Numbered from the stretch's first letter, positions 1 through 7,063 are shown. The stretch is 16,194 bases of DNA from JAYEHK01 sp034659475 (GCA_034659475.1 JAYEHK010000093.1:1-16194); one strand, 5' to 3'. Notes: generated from the sequence alone by a model not told the origin. Translations and numbers: made by a program.

Positions 1-2
1 CA

Positions 3-425
3 ACATCCAGTGAACACCACAAATACCACCACATTGCTATTGTTCACAACAACCCCGTCCCCCTGTCACCCCATGATGCGGTATTTATCATGAGCGACGG
101 CAAAAAACTCTACCGGGTCTGGGAAAACCTGATTACCAATGCGGTCAAATATTCGATGCCCAATTCAAAGGTATATGTAGACCTTAGCATAAATAATGGT
201 AAGGTTCTGGCAGCGATTAAAAATATCGCCAACTATGAGATGAACTTTGGAGAAGAGGAGATCATGCAGCGCTTTGTTAGAGGAGACCAATCCAGAAACA
301 CAGAAGGCTCGGGACTAGGTCTCTCCATTGCCCAAAGCTTCACGCAGATTTGCGGGGGCGACTTCGCAGTGAAAATCGACGGTGACTTGTTTAAAGTAGA
401 GATGCGATTCAATAAACTTAGTTAA
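3..425 (+). CDS. Sensor histidine kinase, C-terminal ATPase part (5'-partial)
   Basis: This is the 3' end of a membrane-sensor histidine kinase gene, holding only the HATPase_c catalytic domain that binds ATP and phosphorylates the kinase's own histidine. The reading frame is open from base 3; an internal ATG at 90 is not the true start, because the domain would be cut. Visible motifs are the N-box (ENLITNAVKYS), the F-box region (MQRFVRGDQSR) and the G2 box (GSGLGLSIAQ). The G1 box (normally DxGxG) is compressed to NIANYEMN, as I recall for a Firmicutes kinase subgroup. An intrinsic terminator lies 120 bp downstream, so this is the last gene of its operon; a response regulator would be expected upstream, outside the window. 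The segment before residue FIMSDG looks less like kinase sequence and contains a 17-base string also found in an intergenic repeat, so the gene may be truncated there. Confidence 0.85.
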   Translation, partial: TSSEHHKYHHIAIVHNNPVPLSPHDAVFIMSDGKKLYRVWENLITNAVKYSMPNSKVYVDLSINNGKVLAAIKNIANYEMNFGEEEIMQRFVRGDQSRNTEGSGLGLSIAQSFTQICGGDFAVKIDGDLFKVEMRFNKLS

Positions 426-546
426 CAATCAGGCAGCAACGACGTGTCTGGAGAACAGTTACCTTAATCTCTTTCATCTGAGTTTCTTTCTACAGCCTAA
501 TCTTTACCATCTGAATAATGCATGTATGATCAAACACATATGATAT

Positions 547-590
547 AAAGGGGTAGCATTGATTTAATCAATGCTACCCCTTTCTCTTTG
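547..590 (+). terminator. Intrinsic terminator after the histidine kinase gene
   Basis: There is a perfect 17-bp stem (547-563 pairs with 567-583) with a 3-nt loop, and a T-rich run (TTTCTCTTTG) follows. It ends transcription of the upstream kinase gene. The other strand has no good T-run after the stem. Confidence 0.88.
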
Positions 591-1022
591 TTTGTAATAC
601 CATATCAAAAAAAGCCTGCCCTTAACAAAACAATATCTATTTCCAACGTTCCATATCTGCTGTATTGCTTAATGAATCAAGTGGTCTCCCTCTCTTAAAT
701 TTACCAACTCAGGATATATAGGTTCATATATTCCGTAAATTTATATTTATCACGTTTCAGTAATAGTTTCAATAATTCATCTTTTTGGAAAATACGTTTA
801 TAGATACACACCATTAAATCCGGAATAAATTTTTAGTTTTTTCCCAACTCCTCCTTTTCACAAGGCATTTCTTAAATCATTCTCCTTTGTCTTTGTGTTA
901 AAATTAAAAAAACGGGACCAATTCACAACAAAGGATGATAGTATATTCAAAAATTAAACAAAAGTAATTAGAAAATAAAGGAATTTATATATTCTATATC
1001 GAAATATACTATCACGTTTCGT

Positions 1023-1146
1023 TATTATACAGATGCGTTTGGAACTGGGGTCCATTGCTGGGAGAAAAGTTTGGGGATTGTTATATTATACAGATGCGTT
1101 TGGAACTGGGGTCCATTGCTGGGAGAAAAGTTTGGGGATTGTTATA
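1023..1146 (+). repeat. Exact tandem duplication (period 61 bp) upstream of acyl-CoA synthetase
   Basis: The stretch 1023-1085 is repeated without a mismatch at 1084-1146 (63 matching bases, period 61). The second copy ends 5 bases before the ribosome binding site of the gene starting at 1166. The unit is G-rich in its second half (GGGAGAAAAGTTTGGGGA). 61 is not a multiple of three, so this is not repeated coding sequence. The absence of any difference suggests a recent duplication. Confidence 0.95.
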
Positions 1147-1165
1147 AAAAAAGGGGGAATATCCT

Positions 1166-3064
1166 ATGGTGAACCAAAAAGCCTATAAAGAAGATACGAT
1201 ACCAGGTATTTTCTATAACCTGGTCGAGAAAAACCACGAAAAGCCATTTTTAAGATATCATGATGGAGATGTCTGGCAGAACCTATCCTGGGATACAGTA
1301 AAGGACAAGGTATATGCACTTGCCTCTTACCTGATCAATAACGGAATCAAACCTGGGGATAAGCTGGCGATTTATTCCGAGAATCGTCCCGAGTGGGTCA
1401 TTGCTGATCTGGCAACATTGTCTGCAGGGGCAGCTGATGTAACGATTTATGCAACCAGTTCAGGACCTGAAGCAGCCTATATTATAAACGACTCTGGTTG
1501 CCGTTTCTGTTTCTGCGGAACAACGTTACAGGCCAAAAATCTTCTTTCGCAAAAGGAGAATATACCTACTTTAGAAAAAATTATTGTTTTTGATAATCTG
1601 GATATTCAGCCAGAGACGGTTTCTTCTCTAAACAGCCTGCTCAAAGAAGGCCAGGCCAAACTTAAAATGAAAGAAATCGACAAACGCCTAAGAGATATTA
1701 ACCCCGAGGATATTATGACCATCATATATACTTCGGGAACAACAGGTAATCCCAAGGGGGCTATGCTAACGCATACAAATATGGTCGCACAGGTCCTGCA
1801 ATATGCAGAACACCATGGTTTTCCTCCCTGGCCTGGTGATCCTACGCTGCTCTCAATCCTGCCCCTATCCCACGCACTGGAAAGAACGGTGGGATACCAT
1901 TGGGTCATGTATATCAACGGCACCATTTGTTATTCTCGGGGAACGGAATATTTACTGGAGGACTTAATTGATTTTAGACCTGGCGCATTGATTACCGTAC
2001 CTCGTATTGAGGAAAAAATTTACGAAGGCATCATGAATAATCTTCAACAGCAGCCTGTACAAAAGCAAAAATTATTCCATTGGGCACTAGCAGTATCTCG
2101 AGAAGCCCTGCCCTACTTTTGCAATAATCAAAAGACGCCCTTTCCCCTGAATGTAAAACATAAACTGGCTTATAAAATGATCCTGAGCAAGATAAGAGCT
2201 GCCATTGGATTAAACAACTGTGCAGTTATTGGTGTGGGTGGAGGCCCGATTGCTAAAGATGTGGTAGAATTTTTTCTAGCCATGGGAATACAGATGCATC
2301 CAGGCTACGGATTAACAGAAACAGCTCCGATGTGTTATGTGAATACCTGGAATTTTATGTCACCAATTAAGCCACTAACCTGTGGTGTCGTTATGCCAGG
2401 GACCGAAATCAAATTTGCCGAGGACGGCGAAATACTGTTGAAAGGACCGCAGGTGTTTAAGGGTTATTTCAATAAGCCCGATGAAACCCGAGAAGCGTTT
2501 ACCGAGGATGGCTGGTTCAAGAGCGGAGATATCGGTTCTATGGATGAAAATGGCTACCTTAGCATTACCGATCGGAAAAAGGATATCATCATTACGGCAG
2601 GAGGGAAAAACATCTCTCCCCAGGTTATTGAAACGACCTTTAACAGCGATCCCTTTATTGAGCAAATTGCTATTATAGGAGATAGAAAAAAATATATTGT
2701 TGCCCTCATCGTACCGAATTTTGAACGTTTACAGCTATGGGCCAAAGAAAACAATATTGAGGACTGTTCCAATGAAGAATTGGTAACGAGCCCTATGGTT
2801 TTTGCCAAATATCAGGAAACCATTGATCTTGTCAACGAAAGTCTGAGCAAGGTCGAAAAGATTAAGAAATTCGCACTGCTCCCTTATTCCTTCAGTCAGG
2901 AAACCGGAGAATTAACCCCTACGCTTAAGATAAAAAGGAAAGTAGTCGCAGAGAAATGCAGCCAAATTATTGAATCCTTATACCAAAATGATCAAGTCCA
3001 TTTGGATGTAAAAGAAAATCATAATGCCCATAACGAAGATTCAAAAATTGCGATTCACAATTAA
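1166..3064 (+). CDS. Long-chain-type acyl-CoA synthetase (AMP-forming)
   Basis: This enzyme activates a carboxylic acid, most likely a medium- or long-chain fatty acid, to its acyl-CoA through an acyl-adenylate using ATP and CoA. The 632-residue product is full length for the FAA1/FadD-like branch of the ANL superfamily. Motifs in order are the P-loop YTSGTTGNPKG (188-198), the adenylate-binding motif GYGLTETAP (380-388), SGDIG (453-457), the hinge region DRKKDIIITAGGKNISP (469-485), and the C-terminal TPTLKIKR holding the catalytic lysine near 587. The start is fixed by AAGGGGGAAT five bases upstream of the ATG. It stands alone on this strand between a terminator and a repeat region. The leader is duplicated (1023-1146), which may affect its expression. 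The C-terminal 25 residues are Asn/His/Lys-rich and not part of the family fold. Substrate chain length cannot be read from sequence. It could feed the acyl-CoA dehydrogenase at 9091-10227, although the two are not in one operon. Confidence 0.93.
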   Translation: MVNQKAYKEDTIPGIFYNLVEKNHEKPFLRYHDGDVWQNLSWDTVKDKVYALASYLINNGIKPGDKLAIYSENRPEWVIADLATLSAGAADVTIYATSSGPEAAYIINDSGCRFCFCGTTLQAKNLLSQKENIPTLEKIIVFDNLDIQPETVSSLNSLLKEGQAKLKMKEIDKRLRDINPEDIMTIIYTSGTTGNPKGAMLTHTNMVAQVLQYAEHHGFPPWPGDPTLLSILPLSHALERTVGYHWVMYINGTICYSRGTEYLLEDLIDFRPGALITVPRIEEKIYEGIMNNLQQQPVQKQKLFHWALAVSREALPYFCNNQKTPFPLNVKHKLAYKMILSKIRAAIGLNNCAVIGVGGGPIAKDVVEFFLAMGIQMHPGYGLTETAPMCYVNTWNFMSPIKPLTCGVVMPGTEIKFAEDGEILLKGPQVFKGYFNKPDETREAFTEDGWFKSGDIGSMDENGYLSITDRKKDIIITAGGKNISPQVIETTFNSDPFIEQIAIIGDRKKYIVALIVPNFERLQLWAKENNIEDCSNEELVTSPMVFAKYQETIDLVNESLSKVEKIKKFALLPYSFSQETGELTPTLKIKRKVVAEKCSQIIESLYQNDQVHLDVKENHNAHNEDSKIAIHN

Positions 3065-3398
3065 TAGAAGCAATGTATACGGGGGTTCAGATAAAACAAA
3101 TATGATTAGTTAGAAAGTTGGTCAGTTGGTTAGTTGGACAGTTGGAACGTTGAAGTGGGTTAGTAAGAAAATAGACACACCCTTACGGGTACCACTTATG
3201 TTTCCTTCGGTCACTTTTAATATGACGCGGATAACACAGATTTAACGGATTGACACGGATTTTTTTGTAAAGGGTGAGGGGTTAGAGGTAAGGGCAATGC
3301 CTGACCCCTCACCCATTTTCATCGGTGGTTGTGGCTTACGGCTATGAATGATTCCACTGCGGGAAGGAATATAATGGCTATTAAATCACTTCATCAAG
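3065..3398. other. Convergent intergenic region with mosaic repeat copy A
   Basis: This gap lies between two genes whose 3' ends face each other. It contains repeat copy A (3109-3345), including an 11-bp stem (3272-3282 with 3304-3314). No stem followed by a T-run was found for either the acyl-CoA synthetase or trpA; the repeat hairpin may serve as a weak two-way terminator. Confidence 0.5.
3109..3345 (+). repeat. Mosaic intergenic repeat, copy A
   Basis: Modules in order: a GTTGG-rich block whose 40 bases 3131-3170 are identical to 6093-6132; an ACGCGGAT...ACACGGAT block (3222-3260); and a block with GGTAAGGGCAATGCCTG (3287-3303, identical to the complement of 7621-7637). A CTCACCCATTTTCAT..GGTGGTTGTG segment then follows, also found in copies B and C. 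The last block can fold through an 11-bp stem (3272-3282/3304-3314). No ORF or transposase lies within it. Confidence 0.85.
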
Positions 3399-4175
3399 CT
3401 ACAACTCGCTTACCACAGCCTTCATCTTTTGTACATATGCCCCTACATGCGGTACACATTCAGCGCCATACTGTTCGATAATTTTCACAACCGCACTCCC
3501 TGCGATGGCGCCGTCGGAAACCTGCGCCATCTGCGCTGCCTGTTCGGGTGATGAGATCCCAAAACTGATCGCACAGGGGATATCCTTCACCTCTTTAACC
3601 AGTTTGATCATTTCACCTACATCGGTTTTGATCTCCTGCCGAACACCGGTCACACCCATGGAAGACACACAGTAAACAAAGCCCTCCGCCTCCCTGGCAA
3701 TCATGCGGATGCGATCATGCGAGGAAGGTCCAACCATAGAGATTAAACGAACATCATATCTTGAGCAATATGGCAAAAGCTCATCTTTTTCATCAATAGG
3801 AACATCCGGCACGATCAGTGCATCAACCCCCGTTTCCTGACAGTTTTTCAAAAACCGCTCGGTTCCATAAGTAAAAACCGGATTCACATACGTCATAAAC
3901 GCTATGGGAATATTGCATATCTTGCGGATACGCCGCATCATGTCAAATATTTTGTCAGTTGTTGTACCACCTGCTAAGGCACGTTCGTCCGCGCGCTGGA
4001 TCACGAGTCCCTCTGCCACCGGATCGGAAAATGGAATCCCCAGTTCAATCAGGTCGGCGCCTGCCTCTGCCATCTTCAGCACCAGTTGTTCAGTGATTTC
4101 CAGTGATGGATCACCCGCGGTGATAAATGGAATAAATGCTTTGCCGTTTGCAAACACTTGCTGTACCTTATTCAT
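3399..4175 (-). CDS. trpA: Tryptophan synthase alpha chain
   Basis: TrpA is a TIM-barrel protein that cleaves indole-3-glycerol phosphate to indole and glyceraldehyde 3-phosphate and channels indole to TrpB in an alpha2-beta2 complex. The 258 residues are near full length for the family. The N-terminal core PFITAGDPSLE is clear. The first catalytic acid is Glu44 in LIELGIPFSDP. The position of the second (Asp60 in E. coli, motif ADGP) reads AEGL here, so it is Glu55. The phosphate-binding strands near the C-terminus (SFGISSPEQ, GAIAGSAVV) are present. The gene overlaps the end of trpB by 8 nt (ATGAATAA), typical of translational coupling, and has its own strong AGGAGGCGAG site inside trpB. 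It should be controlled by the T-box upstream of trpB. Confidence 0.96.
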   Translation of the reverse strand: MNKVQQVFANGKAFIPFITAGDPSLEITEQLVLKMAEAGADLIELGIPFSDPVAEGLVIQRADERALAGGTTTDKIFDMMRRIRKICNIPIAFMTYVNPVFTYGTERFLKNCQETGVDALIVPDVPIDEKDELLPYCSRYDVRLISMVGPSSHDRIRMIAREAEGFVYCVSSMGVTGVRQEIKTDVGEMIKLVKEVKDIPCAISFGISSPEQAAQMAQVSDGAIAGSAVVKIIEQYGAECVPHVGAYVQKMKAVVSEL

Positions 4176-5352
4176 AGATCTCTCGCCTCCTGTAACGTGC
4201 TATTGCAGCAACATCTTTATCGCCTCTGCCAGACAGATTGACCACCATAATTTGGTCTTTGCCCATGGTTGGCGCAAGTTGTCTTGCGTAAGCAATGGCA
4301 TGTGCACTTTCAATGGCAGGAATAATGCCCTCCATTCGTGAAAGGTATTCAAATGCCTCCACTGCTTCGTCATCCGTAACCGGCACATATTCTGCTCTGC
4401 CTGTGTCATGCAGATTGGCATGCTCGGGACCAACGCCCGGATAATCAAGCCCCGCTGAAATGGAATAAACCGGTGCAATCTGGCCGTACTCATCCTGACA
4501 GAAGTAGGACTTCATGCCGTGGAAGATACCTAACGTTCCAGTTGCCATCGTCGCAGCATTTTTTGGAGTATGAATCCCATGTCCCGCCGCCTCACAACCT
4601 ATGAGTCGAACCTCTGAATCGTCGATAAAGTCATAAAACAATCCCATCGCGTTGCTGCCACCACCAACACAGGCAAGCAATGCATCAGGCAACCTGCCCT
4701 CCTTTTGCAACATCTCCGCCTTGACTTCACGACCGATCACGCTCTGAAAATCGCGAACCATGGTCGGAAACGGATGAGGTCCCATAACCGAACCGAGTAC
4801 ATAGTGGGTGTCTTCCACCCGCGCTACCCATTCGCGCATGGTTGCGTTGACCGCATCTTTGAGTGTCTGGGTGCCGCTTGTCACCACATGCACCTTCGCA
4901 CCCAATAGCTCCATCCGATAAACATTAAGTGCCTGACGATCCGTGTCTTCTTTTCCCATAAAGATCTCGCATTCCAACCCCAGAAGTGCCGCTGCAGTCG
5001 CTGTAGCAACACCATGCTGCCCTGCACCCGTCTCTGCAATGACACGTATCTTGCCCATGCGTTTGGCAAGCAGCACCTGTCCAAGTACGTTGTTGATTTT
5101 GTGCGAACCGGTGTGGTTGAGATCCTCTCGCTTAAGATAGATCTTCGCCCCCCCTAGATCTCTGGTCATCTTTTCTGCGTAATAGAGCAGCGATGGGCGT
5201 CCTGCATAATTATTGAGCAGATCCTCTAATTCCTTATTAAAGTCAGGATCGTTCTTATGATGGTTATATGCCTCTTCCAACTCAATGACTGCGTTCATCA
5301 GTGTTTCCGGAATATACTGTCCCCCATGGATACCAAACCGTCCTTTTGACAT
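4168..5352 (-). CDS. trpB: Tryptophan synthase beta chain
   Basis: TrpB is a PLP enzyme that joins indole and L-serine to make L-tryptophan. The 394 residues match the standard TrpB1 type. The PLP lysine is Lys85 in HTGSHKINN. The catalytic glutamate region ETGAGQHG is at 107-114, and the glycine-rich phosphate-binding loop GGGSNAMG at 230-237. The start is set by AAAAGGAGAG about 8 nt before the ATG. It is the first gene of a two-gene operon with trpA, behind a 400-nt leader containing a Trp T-box. No trpE, G, D, C or F is present here, so this operon alone can only use indole or imported indole-glycerol phosphate; the rest of the pathway would have to be elsewhere. Confidence 0.97.
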   Translation of the reverse strand: MSKGRFGIHGGQYIPETLMNAVIELEEAYNHHKNDPDFNKELEDLLNNYAGRPSLLYYAEKMTRDLGGAKIYLKREDLNHTGSHKINNVLGQVLLAKRMGKIRVIAETGAGQHGVATATAAALLGLECEIFMGKEDTDRQALNVYRMELLGAKVHVVTSGTQTLKDAVNATMREWVARVEDTHYVLGSVMGPHPFPTMVRDFQSVIGREVKAEMLQKEGRLPDALLACVGGGSNAMGLFYDFIDDSEVRLIGCEAAGHGIHTPKNAATMATGTLGIFHGMKSYFCQDEYGQIAPVYSISAGLDYPGVGPEHANLHDTGRAEYVPVTDDEAVEAFEYLSRMEGIIPAIESAHAIAYARQLAPTMGKDQIMVVNLSGRGDKDVAAIARYRRREIYE

Positions 5353-5378
5353 ATATGATCACTCTCCTTTTTTTACCA

Positions 5379-5460
5379 AGGGACAGGTCCGTTGTCCCTC
5401 GATCTTTTTCTTTTTCTAACCAACCATGTTGCCCTGCACACTGGGACATCAGACCTGCCC
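5379..5460. repeat. REP-like palindromic sequence between T-box terminator and trpB
   Basis: The stretch AGGGAC..GTCCCT (5379-5384/5394-5399) includes GGGACAGGTCCG, found again on the opposite strand at 5983-5994. A related CTGGGACATCAGACC lies near 5440-5456. The sequence sits in the transcribed leader after the T-box terminator and looks inserted there, since it is not part of a T-box. It resembles short palindromic REP-type sequences; the family name is inference. Confidence 0.5.
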
Positions 5461-5477
5461 TCCTAAAAAAGCCAATA

Positions 5478-5515
5478 AAAAAAGCCCTCATCCCTACTAA
5501 TAGGGACAAAAGCTT
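5478..5515 (-). terminator. T-box regulated terminator
   Basis: On the minus strand AAGC..GTCCCTA, a 4-nt loop TTAG and TAGGGAT..GCTT form the stem, followed by TTTTTTT. Its 5' half is next to the antiterminator T-box sequence, so the two structures exclude each other. It stops transcription before trpB when tRNA-Trp is charged. Confidence 0.9.
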
Positions 5516-5752
5516 ATACTTCTGCGGTACCACCCAAATTGACGATAAAATCGCCCACTCCTTTTGCATACCATCATATGCACCCCACTGATAACGGACA
5601 GGGTTCCCGTCAGCGCCTACTTTCTCTCGATTTCTGGCTGCCCTCACAAGTCCATTCAGAATCATCTTTGCAACCGCATTCTCACCAAACAGCGGCTCTC
5701 TGAGTACACCTCATCATTCTTACTTCTCTTGCTCATCGGTTTGTTTATTGTT
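5478..5752 (-). ncRNA. T-box riboswitch, tryptophan (UGG specifier), controlling trpBA
   Basis: The leader RNA senses uncharged tRNA-Trp and lets transcription continue into trpBA. Stem I carries the GAAGTAAGAATGATGAGG region and the AGAGAGCC...GGTGAGAATGCGG apical part. The specifier codon is TGG (complement at 5652-5654) in GAATGGAC, followed by GTGAGGG. The T-box antiterminator sequence AATTTGGGTGGTACCGCAG is at 5540-5522, with the UGG that pairs to the tRNA acceptor end. The competing terminator is at 5515-5478. The leader starts about 7 nt after the -10 box at 5759-5764. A short repeat-like sequence separates the terminator from trpB. Confidence 0.95.
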
Positions 5753-5758
5753 GGTGAT

Positions 5759-5787
5759 ATTATAACGCGGATTGTTGTGGTTGTAAA
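5759..5787 (-). promoter_or_regulatory. Sigma-A-type promoter of the trpBA operon
   Basis: The -35 box is TTTACA (complement 5782-5787) and the -10 box is TATAAT (complement 5759-5764), with an ideal 17-nt spacer. A 6-bp inverted repeat, GTGGTT-GTA-AACCAC (5777-5791), covers the -35 box and could be an operator in addition to the T-box. Confidence 0.85.
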
Positions 5788-5820
5788 CCACCGTATCAAA
5801 TTTATTTTTTTAATATTGGC

Positions 5821-6132
5821 TAATTAGAAAATAGGAACGAATAGACGCGGACAACGCGGACCTTTAGGACCTTCGCGGAAGAGTCGGAAAGTAAATTTTG
5901 GTGAGTCTCGGGGACTGGTCTGCTGACTCGTTTTAGGGAAAACCATCATATTCCCCCACCAGCAATTGCAAAAATGAGTCTGCGGACCTGTCCCAGTGAC
6001 TCGCCCTCACGCAGCACCAATTTTCATCCGTGGTTGTGGCCTGCGGCCATGGGTGGTTAATTAGAAAATAGGTTGAGTATAAGCGGAATTATTAGTTGGA
6101 CAGTTGGAACGTTGAAGTGGGTTAGTAAGAAA
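5821..6132 (+). repeat. Mosaic intergenic repeat, copy B
   Basis: It begins TAATTAGAAAATAG with ACGCGGAC blocks (5843-5880). A long inverted repeat (5911-5934 with 5971-5994, 20 of 24 positions paired) follows. Next comes TTTTCATCCGTGGTTGTGG (6021-6039) with CTGCGGCCATGG, also in copies A and C, then TTAGAAAATAG and the GTTGG block. Bases 6061-6107 are an exact inverted match to 7739-7785, and 6093-6132 are an exact direct match to 3131-3170. No coding sequence is seen. Confidence 0.85.
5911..5994. repeat. Inverted repeat / REP-like hairpin inside copy B
   Basis: Left arm 5911-5934 (starts GGGACTGGTCTGCTGACTCG) pairs with right arm 5971-5994 at 20 of 24 positions, around a 36-nt loop. The complement of the right arm carries GGGACAGGTCCG, shared with 5380-5391 in the trpB leader. 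Arms that differ but keep pairing suggest a pair of REP-type units in head-to-head arrangement. Confidence 0.65.
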
Positions 6133-6601
6133 TTGAATAATTCATCCAGGGTGCTCACTGGAAAAGCGGTTTCCAATGTTCTTGATGTTTTTAATAAGGC
6201 ACCCTTGCAAAAGCATTAGGAAAATCAGCATGCCGCCAATTATATCGGGTAAGATACATCCGAATGCCAGACCTGCTGGAACTTCATGAGGGAGCTTTTC
6301 TCTAAATATTAAGTTTTCAAAGAATAACTATACAGGTACCGTCCTTCGGGGCGGTACTGATAAGTGAACAGGTGGTCTCTTTACTGCGTACCGGTGGTTT
6401 TGTAAAACTGAACCTGCGGTTCTAAAACCGCATAATATGCATTTAAACATTAAAACCCTCTGGTTATTTAAACAATTGAGGAATTTTCAATATAAACATA
6501 TATAAAGGAGGTCAACCTATTTATCTGGTCTCATTGATTGTATTTAGTCTATCAAAAGGACAACTAGCACACTATTTATCCTTATAGTGTAAGCTATCCC
6601 T
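6133..6601. other. Intergenic region with several hairpins and an orphan ribosome binding site
   Basis: Beyond the membrane-protein remnant this gap holds three hairpins. The first is a 9-bp stem with a UUCG tetraloop (6336-6344/6349-6357). The second is TGCGGTT-CTAA-AACCGCA (6415-6432). The third is ACACTAT..ATAGTGT (6569-6575/6584-6590), just beyond the vapC stop. On the + strand a strong AAAGGAGGT (6504-6512) is followed at the right spacing by ATT rather than ATG, opening a 22-codon frame (6519-6587) that reads YLVSLIVFSLSKG. None of these is followed by a terminator-type T-run. Confidence 0.45.
6142..6327 (-). pseudogene. Possible 3' remnant of a membrane-protein gene
   Basis: Read on the minus strand, a frame of about 61 codons runs between a TAG (6328-6330) and a TGA (6142-6144) without a plausible start codon. 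It encodes a hydrophobic stretch (VPAGLAFGCILPDIIGGM, then LIFLMLLQGCLI) followed by a basic, polar tail ending SSEHPG. One membrane segment plus a positively charged end looks like the C-terminus of an integral membrane protein. The family is not recognised. A chance open frame is possible. Confidence 0.3.
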
Positions 6602-7063
6602 TTAGATATAATTGTTCAAGATTACTGCAGGTAAACAAGAAGTGACTTTACGCATTAGTTTAAGATCATTTCCCAGCAATAAGTCGCTTTGTATATTCAG
6701 GGCTGTAGCCAGGATAATAGCGTCAGGCAGCCTGATATTGAAATCAGCACTAATTTTTGCTGCCTGGCGGCCAATTTCTCTGCTTACCGAGATTACTTGC
6801 AAATTGGGGAATTCATCAAGGAAAAACATTACCGCTTCAATTGCTGCTGTATTATTTTCACGATATGGCTTTACCAGCAATTCGGCTTCAGATATTACAG
6901 AAACAGTAGCCTTCAGGCGACCCAGTTCTATCATTTCAAACAGGGGAGTCAGTAAGTCAACGAATTCAGGAACACCATCAAGAAAATAGATAATAGTATT
7001 GGTGTCGAGAGTAAGATTATTATACCTGGAGAGGTCTTCCACAAATTGCTTTACTCTTGCCAT
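6602..7063 (-). CDS. vapC: PIN-domain ribonuclease toxin (VapC type)
   Basis: The 153-residue protein is of the PIN-domain type that acts as a metal-dependent RNase toxin. The conserved acids are present: Asp20 (LDTNTIIYFLDG), Glu61 (SEAELL), Asp114 (LPDAIILATAL) and Asp133 (GNDLKL), which in the family bind the catalytic metal ions. The ATG overlaps the end of the upstream antitoxin gene by 13 nt, the usual arrangement for translational coupling. It is slightly longer than typical VapC because of about 15 residues before the first strand; a GTG eight codons in is an alternative start. The operon sits between inverted copies of an intergenic repeat. The RNA target cannot be inferred. All four acids are present, so activity is likely. 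Confidence 0.88.
   Translation of the reverse strand: MARVKQFVEDLSRYNNLTLDTNTIIYFLDGVPEFVDLLTPLFEMIELGRLKATVSVISEAELLVKPYRENNTAAIEAVMFFLDEFPNLQVISVSREIGRQAAKISADFNIRLPDAIILATALNIQSDLLLGNDLKLMRKVTSCLPAVILNNYI

Larger units (their letters stand above)
426..1165. other. Long AT-rich intergenic region
   Basis: This 740-base gap holds the terminator at 547-590, a spaced 12-bp inverted repeat (936-947 and 1003-1014) and the tandem duplication at 1023-1146. On the minus strand, 814-701 can be read as a 37-residue peptide beginning MVCIYKRIF, with no ribosome binding site directly before it; a strong AAGGAGGAG lies about 35 nt further upstream. I regard that as a possible gene remnant or chance in AT-rich DNA. 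I see no clear promoter for the acyl-CoA synthetase gene with both boxes. Confidence 0.5.

Noticed and set aside
3109..3170. CRISPR-like array in the GTTGG-rich block
   Set aside because: The units are very short, irregular and adjacent without spacers; no cas gene is present.
5282..5665. A 127-codon minus-strand frame over the trpB leader
   Set aside because: It runs through the T-box, its terminator and the REP-like sequence; the conserved RNA motifs explain the region and no ribosome binding site supports the frame.
6612..6989. Long + strand frame opposite vapC
   Set aside because: It is the antisense of a well-supported PIN-domain gene and shows no domain of its own.
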